A DNA stretch of 64,000 nt from Cricetomys ansorgei. Its lineage: Eukaryota; Chordata; Mammalia; Rodentia; Nesomyidae. The notes under the pieces were generated by a model. The model was not told the origin of the DNA and searched no databases. It saw only the letters and a program-made list of their open reading frames with translations. The stretch spans positions 18,598,501 through 18,662,500 of the forward strand of contig JAMJFZ010003163.1 of the NCBI GenBank assembly GCA_026225945.1. Direction: 5' to 3'. Made by a program: the position numbers and the translations under genes. Shown here in pieces: positions 29,727-41,088 of the stretch (position 1 is its first letter; the number at the start of each line of letters is the position of its first letter).

Positions 29727-31083
29727 AGAGTGTCAGTCCAGACATCACAGAGTCCGGTAAAGGAAAAAGAACAAGTGACATCTAATCTGAACCATCCAAC
29801 TGGAGTGTCCAGAGACCACTGGACAAATGAAACAACAGATCCACCCAGAGACAATGTCCCAGGAGAAAGCATGAATTGGTGACTTACAAAAAAAAAATAT
29901 TAATATTGTTGGGTTTGCAAAACTGTATTGCATTGTTAACTTTCACATTGGTAATGCAGGATCCAGGTGCCTTTTGTCAAAGGAAAGTTAAGATAAAGTG
30001 AACACACCTTTCTTAGTATTATAGGACATAGTATATAGGACAGTATTATAATGTCTTGCCATGCTAAGGATAGTTTATAGAGGTTTATGGGTAATGAGAC
30101 ACAGCATTTGGATATAACGTCTCAAATTTGGCTATACTAAGTATCACACGCTTCAAGAAGCACTCAGATCCGAGGGACAAGAAATTAATGCAACTAGCTC
30201 ATTGAATCTACCAAGGTGTAAAATGTAGTACACTACCAAAGTATTCAATTGGATATACTGATAGCAATTCAGGGCTAGAAATCCTAGGGCATTTTATTGT
30301 TTCCTGTAGAAAAGTCATAATTGGAGTCTATGGCTTCCCCTTGGGGAACTATGGCTCCCCCAGAGGAATAACTTCTCACTCAGAATTGACATGACAATGG
30401 TTTAATGCGAATAAGACTGTGGATTGTTTTCTGATCCTTTTAAATGGCATGGAGAGGAGATATCAGACCCTCAATAACTATAGTTTGGTTGTTCTGTCCA
30501 AGCTAACTTGTAAAGACTAGCAATCACCTCTCACCTGCTCAGGCATGGAGCAGAGAACCAACATTAACGATAACTTAAATTGGATCAAAGCACATCTTTA
30601 AGACATGTGCCATCACCTTACCTGTTGCTAAAAAGGACCTTGCTATGGCACCTTAATAACCGCACATTCTATACATGAGCTAATGCTAAAATGTGTTTCC
30701 AGAGTAAGACAAGTGGTCTGGATACCAGTGACATAGAAGCAGCTATGGCAAGGATCACCTTCAATGATGCTGAAAAAGACATCTGCTACAAGGATATTAA
30801 AAAGAACGCACAGATGATCAGGACTAATGGTTGCCGCATTATGAAGACGTCTTTGGAATGTTCTGCAGAACTTCGAATTCAAATATATTTCCTTAGAAGT
30901 TTCCAGATACAACCATGCTGAATATTGTGAAAAGCTTGACAGATATTTAGTTTCATTTAATCCCGTGCATCCTAGCAAGACTCATAATTGTTCCTCTTGT
31001 AAATAGTTTTGCTAGCGTAGTATTAAATTGTGTTGCAGAGACAACGTAATTTTATTTGGTTGGCTTAGACAGAAAGGGGGAAA

Positions 31084-31705
31084 TGTTGGAGAAGTCTATT
31101 TCTAGTTATGTTTATAATAATTGTGTTGAACATTGTTGGGGAACCTTGGCAGTTTGATTATCTGCAGGTATTGGCTTTCTATAAATCCTTGACTAAGATG
31201 GTTGCTTTCTCATGATCTGCACTTGCTCACTGCTCTCTGGCAGAGCCATTGTGGAAGAACAGAGATGCTGTGGAGGAATTCTTGTAGTCCCTCTCTCCCA
31301 CAGTCTCCAGCAACAAGGAGAGAACACTCCCCTTAGGCCTTGAGTTCACCCACTGTAAAGGTGACAATAGCTCGGCCATTAAATGGTTGTGGGATCCTCA
31401 AAGGCCTCAGCTCCCCACCTAAAGGTGGCATAGCTTGGCTGCTAAAGGATTGTAGGACGAGACTAGGCTACAGGTTTCCTTCATCGTGCAAATGGGCCTT
31501 TGGATGAAGGGGTAGAGTTTTTGTATCAACAGAACACCTGAGGAGCTTCTATATAAATAAAACCCCCTGAGATCAGACAATGGGGTTCCACTGTCCAGTG
31601 TGGCACTTGCCATGACAGGTGGTTCCCTTTGCTGAGGTCTGACAGGGTTTGCACCTGTGAAAATGTCCCCTCGTCTTTCTTGCTGAGCTCACACAGTAGC
31701 CACTG
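31084..31705 (+). repeat. 3' LTR of the class II endogenous retrovirus
   Basis: About 620 bases from TGTTGG immediately after the polypurine tract to a CA near 31702. It carries a TATA box ('tatataaata' from 31550) that overlaps an AATAAA (31556-31561). The downstream R-U5 part matches the partial 5' LTR. It could still act as a promoter or polyadenylation site. Confidence 0.8.
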
Positions 31706-33199
31706 GCTGCAACTGTGAGTCTACCCCACAAACTTCCCCACCAACTCAACTGAATTCTATACAAGTGTAATTTATAAGAGTTGTTTTGCAAATTGATGGA
31801 CAGATACTTTAGATGCTTCCAGAGCAGAGGACTGGACAGCTATGAAGTTGAAAGGCCTCACATGAGGACAGTTGTGACAGCAGGGTCTAGAGATTAACAA
31901 GGCCCTTCCCTTGATCAGAAAACTCTCCGCCTCTCCTCTCAACATGGTGAGGTCATCAGTACCCCTGCTCCCATAGACTCTTTTACCCCATCCCCACGAC
32001 TGGAGGAAGGAAGGCATGCTGGAGGGGCAGCACCTGACTTGGATGTCCTGAAGCTGATGAGCAAGAGCAAGAGGATGTCTAGGATGAATAGTAGACAGGC
32101 AGGCAGTCTCCCTGTGCTGGACCCCTCTTGGGCCTCATCCCAAGAGCCAAGGGCCAGAGCTTTCTAACAAGGTGCTGATCCTGTCTCTGTGTGTGCCTCT
32201 CCTTTAGTAATTCAATACACAGATGCTGGGCAGCCACCCTGCTTCTTTTCACTCACTTAGAAAACACATGCACAGCCTCTTATTACACGCTCATTTTAGG
32301 ATGCAGTGGTGCCTGGCTGCTAGGAGCTGCCGGTCTGATCTGATAGGCCAGGAAGTAGTCACCATCTGGAAACTCTGTTACCCACTAGCTGCAGCTTGAG
32401 GTTTGGAGGCTCAGGAGGGAAAAGAACACGTACTTGTCCACTTCAGAAATCACACCTACTGTGTGCCACACATTGCGGCTCATGTAAAGGTGACAAACAC
32501 CTGCTTTCAGTTCACCATGAGCATGAACCTTACAAACCTGAGGCAGACAGATGATGAGATAATTCAAGAGACACAGGGTGTCCTTCAGAGGGATGTCCTA
32601 TGCCAGGAAGATAATGGTGTCCTGAGTGATGCTAAGAGGCACTGGGCCCGGGTCATGGAGAGTGGGTGGGTCCCAACAGGCAGTGCAGGTGTTGGAGTTC
32701 TAGACTTGAGGCAGTTATGTGTACAAAGCTACAAGTGTGGCCGCAACAAAGAACCCACTCAAGTGAGAAACCAGAGGTCCCTCTATTGACAGGTAAGCGG
32801 GAGCAACAGAGAGTACCAGGCAGTGTGGCAAAGCTTGCTTTCTGAGACAAAGCAGTCACCAGAGTCTTCTGAGAAGAGGCACAACCCATGACTACACTTA
32901 ACACTTTGATCGAAAGAGACTGCTGGAAGAGCCACCAGGTCATTAGCCAGTACCACAGCTCAGAGGAAGAGTGCTGAAGGTATGGGCAGAGGAGACAGCA
33001 CAAAGGAGGGGGCACAAAACTCCTCTTAATGCATGTCAGGAGGGACAGACACTGGCGGTGAGAGGAGGGTGTTCCAGGCAGAGGCTCCACTGTCATGGTC
33101 TTAGTACAACAATACTTTGGAGAACCTGCCAGCGTATATGGTCAGGCTTAACACATGTGGGCTCTTCATCAGCAACACAGAGAAACATTAATCTGGTTG
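31706..33199. other. Unique sequence, no gene seen
   Basis: Opposed frames of 128 (plus, 32403-32789) and 147 (minus, 32653-33096) codons lack domains. 'cacctactgtgtgccacaca' near 32453 hints at an old MIR or L2 start, but the continuation is not clear. Confidence 0.45.
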
Positions 33200-33440
33200 C
33201 CTAGTTGATGGGTGGATGAACAAATAGGTTAGGGAGATAGGCGTGTGGATGGCCACTTAATATGTAGATGGCTAGAGGAACATGTTGACAGACCCTGAGT
33301 GAGGGATGGCGTGAACGGAATGCCAGAAGGTGGAAGAGAGCAGTAGAGAGATGGAGACATGGGGCGTGCTGGGTTGTGGGAGGATGGAGACATGAAAACC
33401 TCAATGAGGAGGTGGGTGGGTAGCGATTCCCAGAGCATGT
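33200..33440 (+). repeat. Decayed GGAT/GATA-type tetranucleotide tract
   Basis: Words such as 'gatgggtggatgaacaaata', 'gtgtggatggccacttaata' and 'gaggatggagacatgaaaac' are purine-rich and C-poor like the array at 16.3-16.6 kb, but more decayed. Probably another relic microsatellite. Confidence 0.5.
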
Positions 33441-33534
33441 GCCTAGAGGGTGCTGGAAGGCTCCTTCTGAGTTGACATGTGTCTTACTTCGTTGCTTCCA
33501 GTTGAAACTTCTCTCCCAGGCCTAAAGACATTAG

Positions 33535-33635
33535 CCTGATTCCTGATTCCAGTTCTGCTGTGACTTGCTATGTGAGCTTAGGCAATCTCCTGTCGGTGAT
33601 GGGCTTCCCCTTGTCATCTGGTCCAACGAAGAACC
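33535..33635 (+). mobile_element. MIR SINE fragment
   Basis: 'gattccagttctgctgtgac', 'ttgctatgtgagcttaggca' and 'atctcctgtcggtgatgggc' parallel the MIR 'tggctctgccacttactagctgtgtgaccttgggcaa' core. Confidence 0.65.
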
Positions 33636-34160
33636 AGGACTTGCCTAGGAATGCCTGCTGTGGCCTCTGACAGCCATCCCTGCGCCTTCCCCAGACCCCA
33701 CGTATGCATCCGGACTCACCTCTAAGGAAGCCTGGCAAGCTGAGCCCTACTAGCCAAGGGAACACTAAGGACAGTCGCTACTGGACTTGAGTACACAGCA
33801 GAGTCTGTGAAGCCCTCATTCATCGTCTGACTCAGGTCTGGGGTGGGGTTGAGATCGGCCTTTCTAACAAGAAAGGTGGGGCCAGTGACCTCGGGGTGCC
33901 CACAGCTACCCATCTGGAGTTTTGATGGAAACCCAGGAACCGACAGCAGGCAGTTTCCCTACCCTGACACGGTTCCCTGCAGTCGCCCAAGGCAGTGGAG
34001 GACAAGATGAGAGGCCGGTCCCTTCCCTGCCTTTCAAGGTCCTGGGTCCATCCTTCTGCACCACGCTCCCTGCCTGCTTTCCTGTGCTCCTGGAGCCCGT
34101 GAGAGCACCAGGCCTTCTGCCGCTTGCACAATGCTTGCCCCTGCCACCCTCAGAACAGCT
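33636..34160. other. Unique sequence, no gene seen
   Basis: GC-rich. Frames of 82 (plus) and 99 (minus) codons overlap each other. No exon supported. Confidence 0.5.
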
Positions 34161-34645
34161 GTGGGCTTAATTATCAAAATAACATTTTAATAGTTTCATA
34201 ACTGAACTCCCTTCAATATATGCCAGTGGAAGAGGCGGGAAGGAGTCCTTTTAGCACCTCTTCCCGCCCGACTTGCTAATCGGAGGCATTTAGGCTGCCA
34301 TGGGGCCCAGATGCCTGGCTGGCCCATGGAGCCTGCCACACAGATGTGGCTCCCCCACTTGGAGTAAGGGCTTCAGCCCCTGCCAGCTGGAACCAGGAGC
34401 CATTACAGACTCCCTGCTCCAAGGCAGTGTGCTAAGAGGCCGAGGCTCCTCACTGCGATCACCAGGAGGCTTACTTGCTTTTATCACATTTTTTGTATTT
34501 TAAAAAGTTGCTATCACAAGCATTAACTTTGTTCTTCCCATCCCTCTGCTGCTTCGTGTAATAATTCTACAGGGGTCCGTGCCAGTATTTAGCTCCTGAG
34601 TTAGCCCAGGGAAGACCTCGCATCTCAAATCAGTTCTTCGTTCCT
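34161..34645. promoter_or_regulatory. Two CNE-like AT-rich patches around a GC-rich middle
   Basis: Left patch (34161-34290): 'gcttaattatcaaaataaca', 'ttttaatagtttcataactg', 'gacttgctaatcggaggcat'. Right patch (34480-34640): 'gcttttatcacattttttgt', 'atcacaagcattaactttgt', 'cgtgtaataattctacaggg'. Repeat-free with homeodomain and GATA-like (TTATCA) words. Confidence 0.4.
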
Positions 34646-34961
34646 CTGATGGCGCCTTAGATTCCCCAGGTCCCTAAAGTGAACCCTGCACTCACTCTAC
34701 ACAGGCTGTGGCTACATCCAGAGCCCAAGGACACAGGCCCAGCCCAGCTGTATGCACCTTAGCTTCTTAGCCAGGAGAAAACTGAAGCTAGAATAAGCCA
34801 CACCCCCATGGCAAGCTGGCATTGGTAAGTTGGACAGCATTATCCTGACTTCAGGGGAGGCAGAGCCTGGGTGAAAGAATTTCTCTGTGGGTCCTTCTCA
34901 AACTTCAGAGCACTCAGTGGCCTGGGGCAATCAGGTTCTGGCTTAGCAGGACAGGACACAG

Positions 34962-35018
34962 CTGGGAGTCGCTCTATCTAGCACATTCTTTTGCCACTGA
35001 GCCACGTCCTGGGAAGCA
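34962..35018 (-). mobile_element. Possible ID SINE fragment (minus strand)
   Basis: The reverse complement gives 'cccaggacgtggctcagtgg' then 'caaaagaatgtgctagatag', which fits the ID head and box A. The rest is missing. Confidence 0.45.
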
Positions 35019-35827
35019 AGGGTTCAGGGGATAAAGTCCTGAGAAGGTTCAAGTCAGTCCCCAGTGAAGGTAGAACAGAGAGTGTGGAGACTGGGAAAGG
35101 TAGCATGTAAGCTCACCCTCCTCCAGCAGCCAGGGCTCTGTCCCTAGGCCATGAGAAAGGAGAAGAGTCATCTCAGAGGCCAGCACTCTATCCTGCCCTG
35201 ATCATGTGTGCTTACCATCTTGGCCAGAGGAAAGATGCTGCCTCTGCCCACTGTAGGGAACTGCCCTCGTCCTGTTCCCTGCTGGTGCCATAGGGCACCT
35301 GCTAGGCATGGCAGCAGGAACGCTGGGAGCACAGGATGGCTAGCACATGGTGCTTGTCCAGAAAAGATGGGGACATGTGCTGCTGTACAAGCGGTACAGC
35401 AGGAGACCACCACTCCACCTGAACAGCTCAGGAATGCTGCCTTTGAGACCTACAGACTCAGAGCCACCCAGTCCCCAGCCAATTCTCCACAAACCAACTA
35501 CCTCCCCTTTAGACAATTAGGCTTGGCGAATCCCAAATACCATGTGTTTTGCTGGCCACAGCCTACTCACAAGTCAAGAATTCTTTTCAAGTATTGTTTC
35601 CGTCCTTCCAAGCTGTGTGACTCTCATCCAATTGGCAAAGCTGAGACTCAGCCAGTCAGCACCCTTCACTGAGCCTGGTGTTTTTCATTAGCAATCTGGG
35701 CCTACTAGCACTTGATGGATTCATAGACCTGCCTGGAGCAGACATCGCCTATGTGTGTGTCCACTCAAATATGTATGCACACCTGTTTGTGTTTGCTGTT
35801 TATTTTTTAATAGTTGTCTTTTGGCAT
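35019..35827. other. Unique sequence, no gene seen
   Basis: A 154-codon plus-strand frame at 35208-35672 is the longest here. It has no recognised domain and its first third is mirrored by an 81-codon minus frame. Treated as chance. Confidence 0.5.
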
Positions 35828-36075
35828 AAGGAGGGAACTGGTTCCAAGAATCCCAAAGACACCAAAACCTGAGGACACTAAAGTCCCTTATGTAAGGACG
35901 TGCAGTTTTGCACACACACCTTCCATCTTTCTATGTGCTTGAATCATCACTAGATTATTGTAAAACCTAACACAACGTAAATGCTGTGTAGATAATTACA
36001 GTGCTCAGGGATTAACAACGAGGGGAAACTGTACATGTTCAGTTACAAACGCATTCTTTCTAAATATCTTCCAGA
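35828..36075 (-). mobile_element. Tigger/MER2-like DNA transposon relic
   Basis: 'gaactggttccaagaatccc', 'agacaccaaaacctgaggac', 'actaaagtcccttatgtaag', 'tcactagattattgtaaaac', 'ctaacacaacgtaaatgctg' and 'ctgtacatgttcagttacaa' follow the order of the reverse complement of the mammalian Tigger-class MER2 element as I remember it. The terminal inverted repeats are not intact. An ancient TcMar-Tigger fossil. Confidence 0.75.
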
Positions 36076-36180
36076 TACACATGAACTCACAGATGTGGGA
36101 GGCTGGCTGTACATATTATATTCTTTATTAAGTAGAGAGTTTAGAGTCAGTATCCTCTGTCTATCTCTGCCCCCCACCCC

Positions 36181-36314
36181 CACCCCAGGGTCTCACAATG
36201 TAGGCCTGGATGTCCTGGGACTCACTCTGTAAACTCAGAGAGATCCACCTGCCTTTGTGAGGGGGTCCCCAGAACCCCGTGCTGGGATTAAGGGCATGCA
36301 CCACCGCACCCTAC
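36181..36314 (-). mobile_element. B1 SINE (minus strand) with a small insertion
   Basis: Antisense B1 blocks 'agggtctcacaatgtaggcc', 'tggatgtcctgggactcact', 'ctgtaaactcagagagatcc', 'gtgctgggattaagggcatg' and 'caccaccgcacccta'. The usual 'cctcccaa' segment is replaced by a short G/C-rich stretch 'gagggggtccccagaacccc'. Confidence 0.88.
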
Positions 36315-36639
36315 CTTGAGTGTCTTTTAAATGTAGACTAATATCGAACCAATATTTGATTAGGTGAGAACTTATTAAGCATTTGTCAAATCCATGGACA
36401 GGAGCAAGGCACAGATCATAAGAATCATCAGTTCTCTCAAGAACCCAGAATTTAGGTGAGGAAATAAGCCAAATGCACTAAAGTCAGAGGAGTAGCCAGA
36501 GCAGACCAGTTCATGCCAGCTCTAACGCCCTCCCCTCCCCGCAGAAGGCACTGCAGCAGAGTTTTGGGAATGGGCCAGTTGTAGCGACAGGACCAGACCT
36601 TCCCACACACTTCTCAGAGCATACTACTCCACTGGTCTA

Positions 36640-36760
36640 TTCAGCAAACACAGGCTATGAACCTGAGGCCCCCTCGTGGCCACCGTTTTACTGAGGAGGA
36701 GTCAGGCTCAGAAGTTACATGACCTCTCCATAGCCACTGGCCAACAGGGAAGATGACTTG
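36640..36760 (+). mobile_element. MIR SINE fragment
   Basis: 'ccgttttactgaggaggagt', 'caggctcagaagttacatga' and 'cctctccatagccactggcc' match the MIR 'ttttacagatgaggaaactgaggctcagagaggttaagtgacttgcccaaggtcacaca' segment in order. A G10 run follows at about 36761-36770. Confidence 0.6.
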
Positions 36761-38179
36761 GGGGGGGGGGTCACACCAGGCAGAGAGGTCAGGGTCTGGG
36801 GGCTACTTGCAGTCAGTATCTGCTGAACACGACTTCCAGTGGCCTGGCCAAAGGGGAGAATACAAGGGGAGAGGCAGGGCAGCTCCTGGCACTTGCTGAG
36901 AAGTAGCGGGGTGGTACCCAGCTCAAGTCTCCTTCGCAAGGGGAAGCCCTCTGCCACACAGGCAGCACCCATTCTTGTCCTCTCACAGACCAGAGGCCTC
37001 ACTGAAGCGTGTCACCTCCAGACTCTCCCTGTCTGCCCATACAGGCTGCCTAGCACACATTCCCAATGCTTGGGCCAGCAAGTTCTTTGGACTCAAATTC
37101 TAGAACTTCCACATGCATATAATCAGAGAGCTCCTCTGGGCCCTGAGCACGTTAGTCTTAGCACGACACCCGCTTCACACATTCTTCACGCGGAGCCTGC
37201 AGATCGGCTCAAGCAGGATCTTTAGCACACTTGCTCTCTGACCACGACCCCATTAGGTGGGGACTTGCCACTTGTAGCATCATGTCATTGCTCAAAAGCT
37301 TCTGGACTTGGGAGTGTTTGGAATTGGGGGTCTGGAGGATTTGAAACTTTCCATCTGTCCTAGAGACTTGGCTCCCAGTCACCCTGGATCAGTGGTGACT
37401 GGGACCTACGGATCTGGGCATGACAGGCACATGCACAATGGGTGGGTGGAAGAAGGTTGAAAGGATAGTGCCCAGCCTGCACTAGTAGAAAGAGCAGAAC
37501 GTAGAGTCACAGTAACAACTCTTGGACTTCTGGGCAGGTCCGGGGAATGCCATTGTCAATGTCACCAAGCAGCAACAGTGCCAGCAAGCAACCTAGTAGA
37601 TGAGCCTTTGTCTGCAGACGACCACCTTCCCAGGAATCCCATCAGCAACAAGCTCCCTCTCCTTGCCTGGAGACAGCCTTGGCCTGGCTGCTGGAACACA
37701 GCTTCCCTGTCCCCCTGGAGCAGGCAGGATAGGGCTTCCTGCCTTAGCCAAGGGCCATCTTCATTTCCTTCACCTCCTCACACTGCACTTTCCAAAACAG
37801 GATATTAAGGGTAGAGAAACCGAGGGCTTTCGGGGCTTTGCAGCCTCCGCTCCAGGGAAAACCAGACACTCATCCCTGTCTGAAATTGCTTCACTCGGTG
37901 AGCCTGTGGGCCACGGGAGCCCTCCCGCCACAGCTGAGCAGAAAATAGAGTTTGTTTCTCCATTTCCCAGACCCCCTCCCTGCCTCTTGCCCTCTCCGCA
38001 CCCCCTCCCCCTGTTTCAGGGCTTCTCTGCCTGATCCGCAGCTGGGGCCCGGGGGCTTGCGCGCTGCTGTGTACCGAGGCCCAGGGCAAGGCCCCCTCAG
38101 CCTGTAGCCCTGAGAGGGAGAAAAGAACTTCAGAACTCTTCATGTCTCCTCTGGTGTTCCAATCCCACCCCTCGAAGCC
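36761..38179. other. Unique sequence, no gene seen
   Basis: Frames of 128 codons (36839-37225) and 144 codons (37600-38034) on the plus strand are each overlapped by other-phase or minus-strand frames and show no domain. The segment 37980-38060 is C-rich. Confidence 0.5.
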
Positions 38180-38425
38180 TTTGCATAACCTTTTGTTCCC
38201 TGCGATATTCAGGTTTCCAGGTCATTCTCTGGCCTTGCCAGGAATGCACTGTGCTCCTGGCTTGAGCAAAATGTGCTGTGTTAAAATATTCATCCAGTCT
38301 GCGTCGGGGTGTGTTTCAGAGAAACACAAGCCTTGCTTGACCCCCTCTGCCTCTGCTCCTAGCCCACCTAAGAGGGTTGAACTCCACCTTGATTTTGGCA
38401 ACCCGTTTTTAGAATTTTAGAGTCC
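38180..38425. promoter_or_regulatory. CNE-like block (weak)
   Basis: 'cctttgcataaccttttgtt' (octamer-like), 'ccctgcgatattcaggtttc', 'gtgttaaaatattcatccag' and 'ctgcgtcggggtgtgtttca' are repeat-free and retain CpGs. Moderately enhancer-like. Confidence 0.35.
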
Positions 38426-39569
38426 TTGATGGTAGCCTACAAATGTGGGAGAGACACAGATGGATGGACTCAACCAGTGGTCGCCTCTCCAAGGGCAAAG
38501 GAAGGGATATTAGATATTTTCTTGGAAGTTAATTCAACTCAAAACTGGGCACTGGGAATATTCTGTCAAAGCAATTAATCCCTCCCTCACCCTCTGCTGC
38601 CCACCCAGCATCAGCTGGAAGCCTGCCACTCTCTAGAGGAGCAGGTGCACACGGACCCCTGTGCAGGTGCCAGGGACAAGACCTCTCTTGGGCCAAATGG
38701 GTCAGGCCAGTCTCAAGGATGCTTATCAGTCGCCTAGTTTGCTTTCCCTCTGCTTCCTGTCCCCAGCACAAACCTCTAGCCCACCCCGAGGAAAGGAAAT
38801 CAGCTACCTCCTAGCCCTGGTCTGTAACTAAAGGCTTAAGCTAAATTATACTGCTGGCCTCAGGGAGCTGGGGAGTAGGGGCTAGAGGAAGGGCTGGCAG
38901 TGGGTGTGTGGGGAAGGGGGTAGGTCCAGATGTGTTGCGTCTGCTTTTTATCCTGTGCCAAGAGTTAGGGGAGAAACTGAGGCTAGAGAATGAGTACCAT
39001 AATTCATGGAGCCCTTGCTCCATCCTTCCTGGGAAACACCATGAAAGTGTCATACAGTCTGCAGGGAAAGAAGAAAGACACCCCAGTTTTCTGGTCTCTA
39101 GTGAGAGAAGACCTCTGATCATGAGTGCGAGGTGTGTGTAGGGCTGAGAAGGGTACGTTGGGGCATCCAGTGGCAAGGAGCCATCGAAGCTAAGATTCTG
39201 CCTGGTGTACTACTTGCCATGAGTTTGTCTGCCTACTTCAGAAGTGGCCTTAAACAGCCTTTGCACCCGCTGAATGTCTACAGACCTGTCTCCTCCAAAG
39301 CATACCGCTACACCACCCCATCCCTGGAGACTGTGACCCCCCCCACCTTTGCTTCTTCATAATCCACTTCTACCCAGGGTCCCACCGCAGTCTGTATGAC
39401 CCTGAATAGGAGTGTATCCTGGTGGCTTAAAGAGAGCGAAAATCCACAGAGCTCCTAACTACTGGATGACAATGTCACTTGGTCTCTGCCAACCTCTCCC
39501 ACCATTGGAGCCCCTGTGGTCAAGTCCCACACCCAAGCCCAGCATCCCAGGCCAATATCCCAGCTCTCC
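38426..39569. other. Unique sequence, no gene seen
   Basis: The 111-codon minus frame at 38841-39176 and others are overlapped on both strands. No repeat recognised. Confidence 0.5.
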
Positions 39570-39806
39570 TTATCATGCTTTGTCCTTGGGATATATAACA
39601 CTCCTCTACGTGTTCCATTCTTTGCACTAATTGTCCATCTCCCCGTCTTCAATTATATATCTGCTTGTTTGCCGCTCAGACTCCGTGTTCCTGTCTATAT
39701 GGTAAGCTAGACAAAAGTAGAGGAAACAAACCTGTGCATTCTCTAGAGTCCAACAAAGTGCCTAGAACAGACCAGTCTCAATAAGTGTTTGTTAAATGAA
39801 TTAAAG
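39570..39806 (+). mobile_element. L2 LINE 3' end
   Basis: 'ctccgtgttcctgtctatat', 'ggtaagctagacaaaagtag', 'aacaaagtgcctagaacaga' and 'taagtgtttgttaaatgaat' follow the L2 3' end (gtaagctccatgagggcag...gtgcctggcacatagtaggtgctcaataaatgtttgttgaatgaa). Clear in its last 100 bases. Confidence 0.8.
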
Positions 39807-40519
39807 AGCCACTGGCTGCTGGTTAGCTCAAAACAGAACCTCCCCATGGCCACAGGGTGGAGAAAGCAGGGCTCCAGGCACTCAAGACCCACAGAGGCAA
39901 ACACTTCTCCAACCTGTAATGAATACCAACGTCCCCGGCTCTTCCTTAGTTCCTAATCACAACTAGAGTTGGATATTTATGAAGCCAGAGAAGCAGCGTT
40001 ATTCAATGCCCCAGAAAGCCTCAGAGACCAGCATTCAGGGGTAGAAAAGTTTCACTTTCATAAGGCCTAATGAAATCTTGCTTCCTTGGAGCAGGCAGCA
40101 GAGGACCCCACTTAGAGAACAACAGGGCATTCTATGGAGCACATGGAAACACGAGCTGTGACCAGAATATGGAGTTCCCCAAACCCATCAGAAAAACAGC
40201 TGAGGCCTGGCCAGGCCCAATAAACAAGGAGATAGATGCATGGAGAAGGCCCCCCGGAGTTCACAAGCTGAGCAAATTGACACCCAAGTGTGACATTTAT
40301 AACAATAAATGTCTCAAGAGATGGCCAAGGCCCATGGCCACCCTTCTTTGGGGCCATGAGACAAAAAGTCACCTCATAAAACGAAGGGGAAAGGTGGTCC
40401 CCATCCCACACTGTGGGCTCCCCCATTTCTCTGCTGTGACAGGAGGAACATTCAGCATATCTTCAGTCTCCCTGTCTTCCATGGCTGATTAAGCAGTTGG
40501 GAGCAGAGTTTACTGTGAA
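39807..40519. other. Unique sequence with a 140-codon frame
   Basis: A plus-strand frame at 40070-40492 has 140 codons. The minus strand carries a 104-codon frame over the same bases. No signal peptide, repeat or motif is seen, and its start context is ordinary. I treat it as chance. Confidence 0.45.
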
Positions 40520-41088
40520 GAAAGCAAACAATCATGCGCTATCCGAGGTAAACATTACCTTGGCGGTGGAAGCCGAGATGAGGTTCGTTGTCAGGAGGGA
40601 TTATCATTATAATACTTAAAATAACATTTATAACACTTACTGAAATTACGCCAATGAAGTCTGCAGAGACTTGGGAATGAAATCAGCTCGATGTGTTTTT
40701 ATAAGAATACCAAAATCTCTGTCCCTGGGAGGAAAGTTAGAGGCATTAGCGCTTTTTGCCGGGCCTCCATTAGCTGGTAAAATTTGAATACTGTTTCTGA
40801 GGTGAGCGCTAATCTTCTTTGAATCCTCCCAACACATTTTATCTGTAAAAAATTGTAGTTAAAAATTTAGTTTGATGGAATGATATTTAAGTGCTTTCTT
40901 CATCTTACTCTCTGAAAGCGCCCCAGAGAGTCTCCCTGTAATTTGTTCAAACGAAATAATATTTTCGTTTCCCCGTTTCTCTTTGTTGTCTTGGGTGATG
41001 AAAAGTAACATTTCTTTTCTTTCAATCCTATTAAGCGAGGCTCTCAGAGTGCCAGCCACTCAATCCAAATGCGATCTGGCAGACAGGC
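40520..41088. promoter_or_regulatory. Long CNE-like block, among the strongest in the window
   Basis: About 570 repeat-free bases with CpGs kept throughout: 'atcatgcgctatccgaggta', 'ggcggtggaagccgagatga', 'ttatcattataatacttaaa', 'aaattacgccaatgaagtct', 'ggcattagcgctttttgccg', 'gtgagcgctaatcttctttg', 'ttcaaacgaaataatatttt', 'cgtttccccgtttctctttg', 'cctattaagcgaggctctca'. Many homeodomain, SOX and TCF/LEF-like words. No coding frame of note. Likely an ultraconserved-type enhancer, by texture. Confidence 0.55.

Larger units (their letters stand above)
29520..31705 (+). mobile_element. Class II (ERVK-like) endogenous retrovirus remnant, internally deleted
   Basis: Layout seen: a partial 5' LTR (about 29520-29644), a tRNA-Lys-type primer-binding site directly after it (29647-29665), about 1.4 kb of internal sequence without gag, pro, pol or env-length frames, a polypurine tract (31071-31083) and a full 3' LTR beginning TGTTGG. 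The last ~120 bases of both LTRs match with about 15-20 percent divergence by eye. The primer-site type and the TGTTGG terminus point to the ERVK (class II) group of rodents. The best internal frame (76 codons at 30691) has no retroviral motif. The element is defective and old. Confidence 0.82.

Noticed and set aside
30691..30921. 76-codon frame inside the endogenous retrovirus
   Set aside because: No gag, protease, polymerase or env motif, and too short to be a viral gene.
35208..35672. 154-codon plus-strand frame
   Set aside because: Partly mirrored by a minus-strand frame, with no recognisable family.
40070..40492. 140-codon plus-strand frame
   Set aside because: A 104-codon frame exists antisense to it, and there is no signal peptide, motif or splice support.
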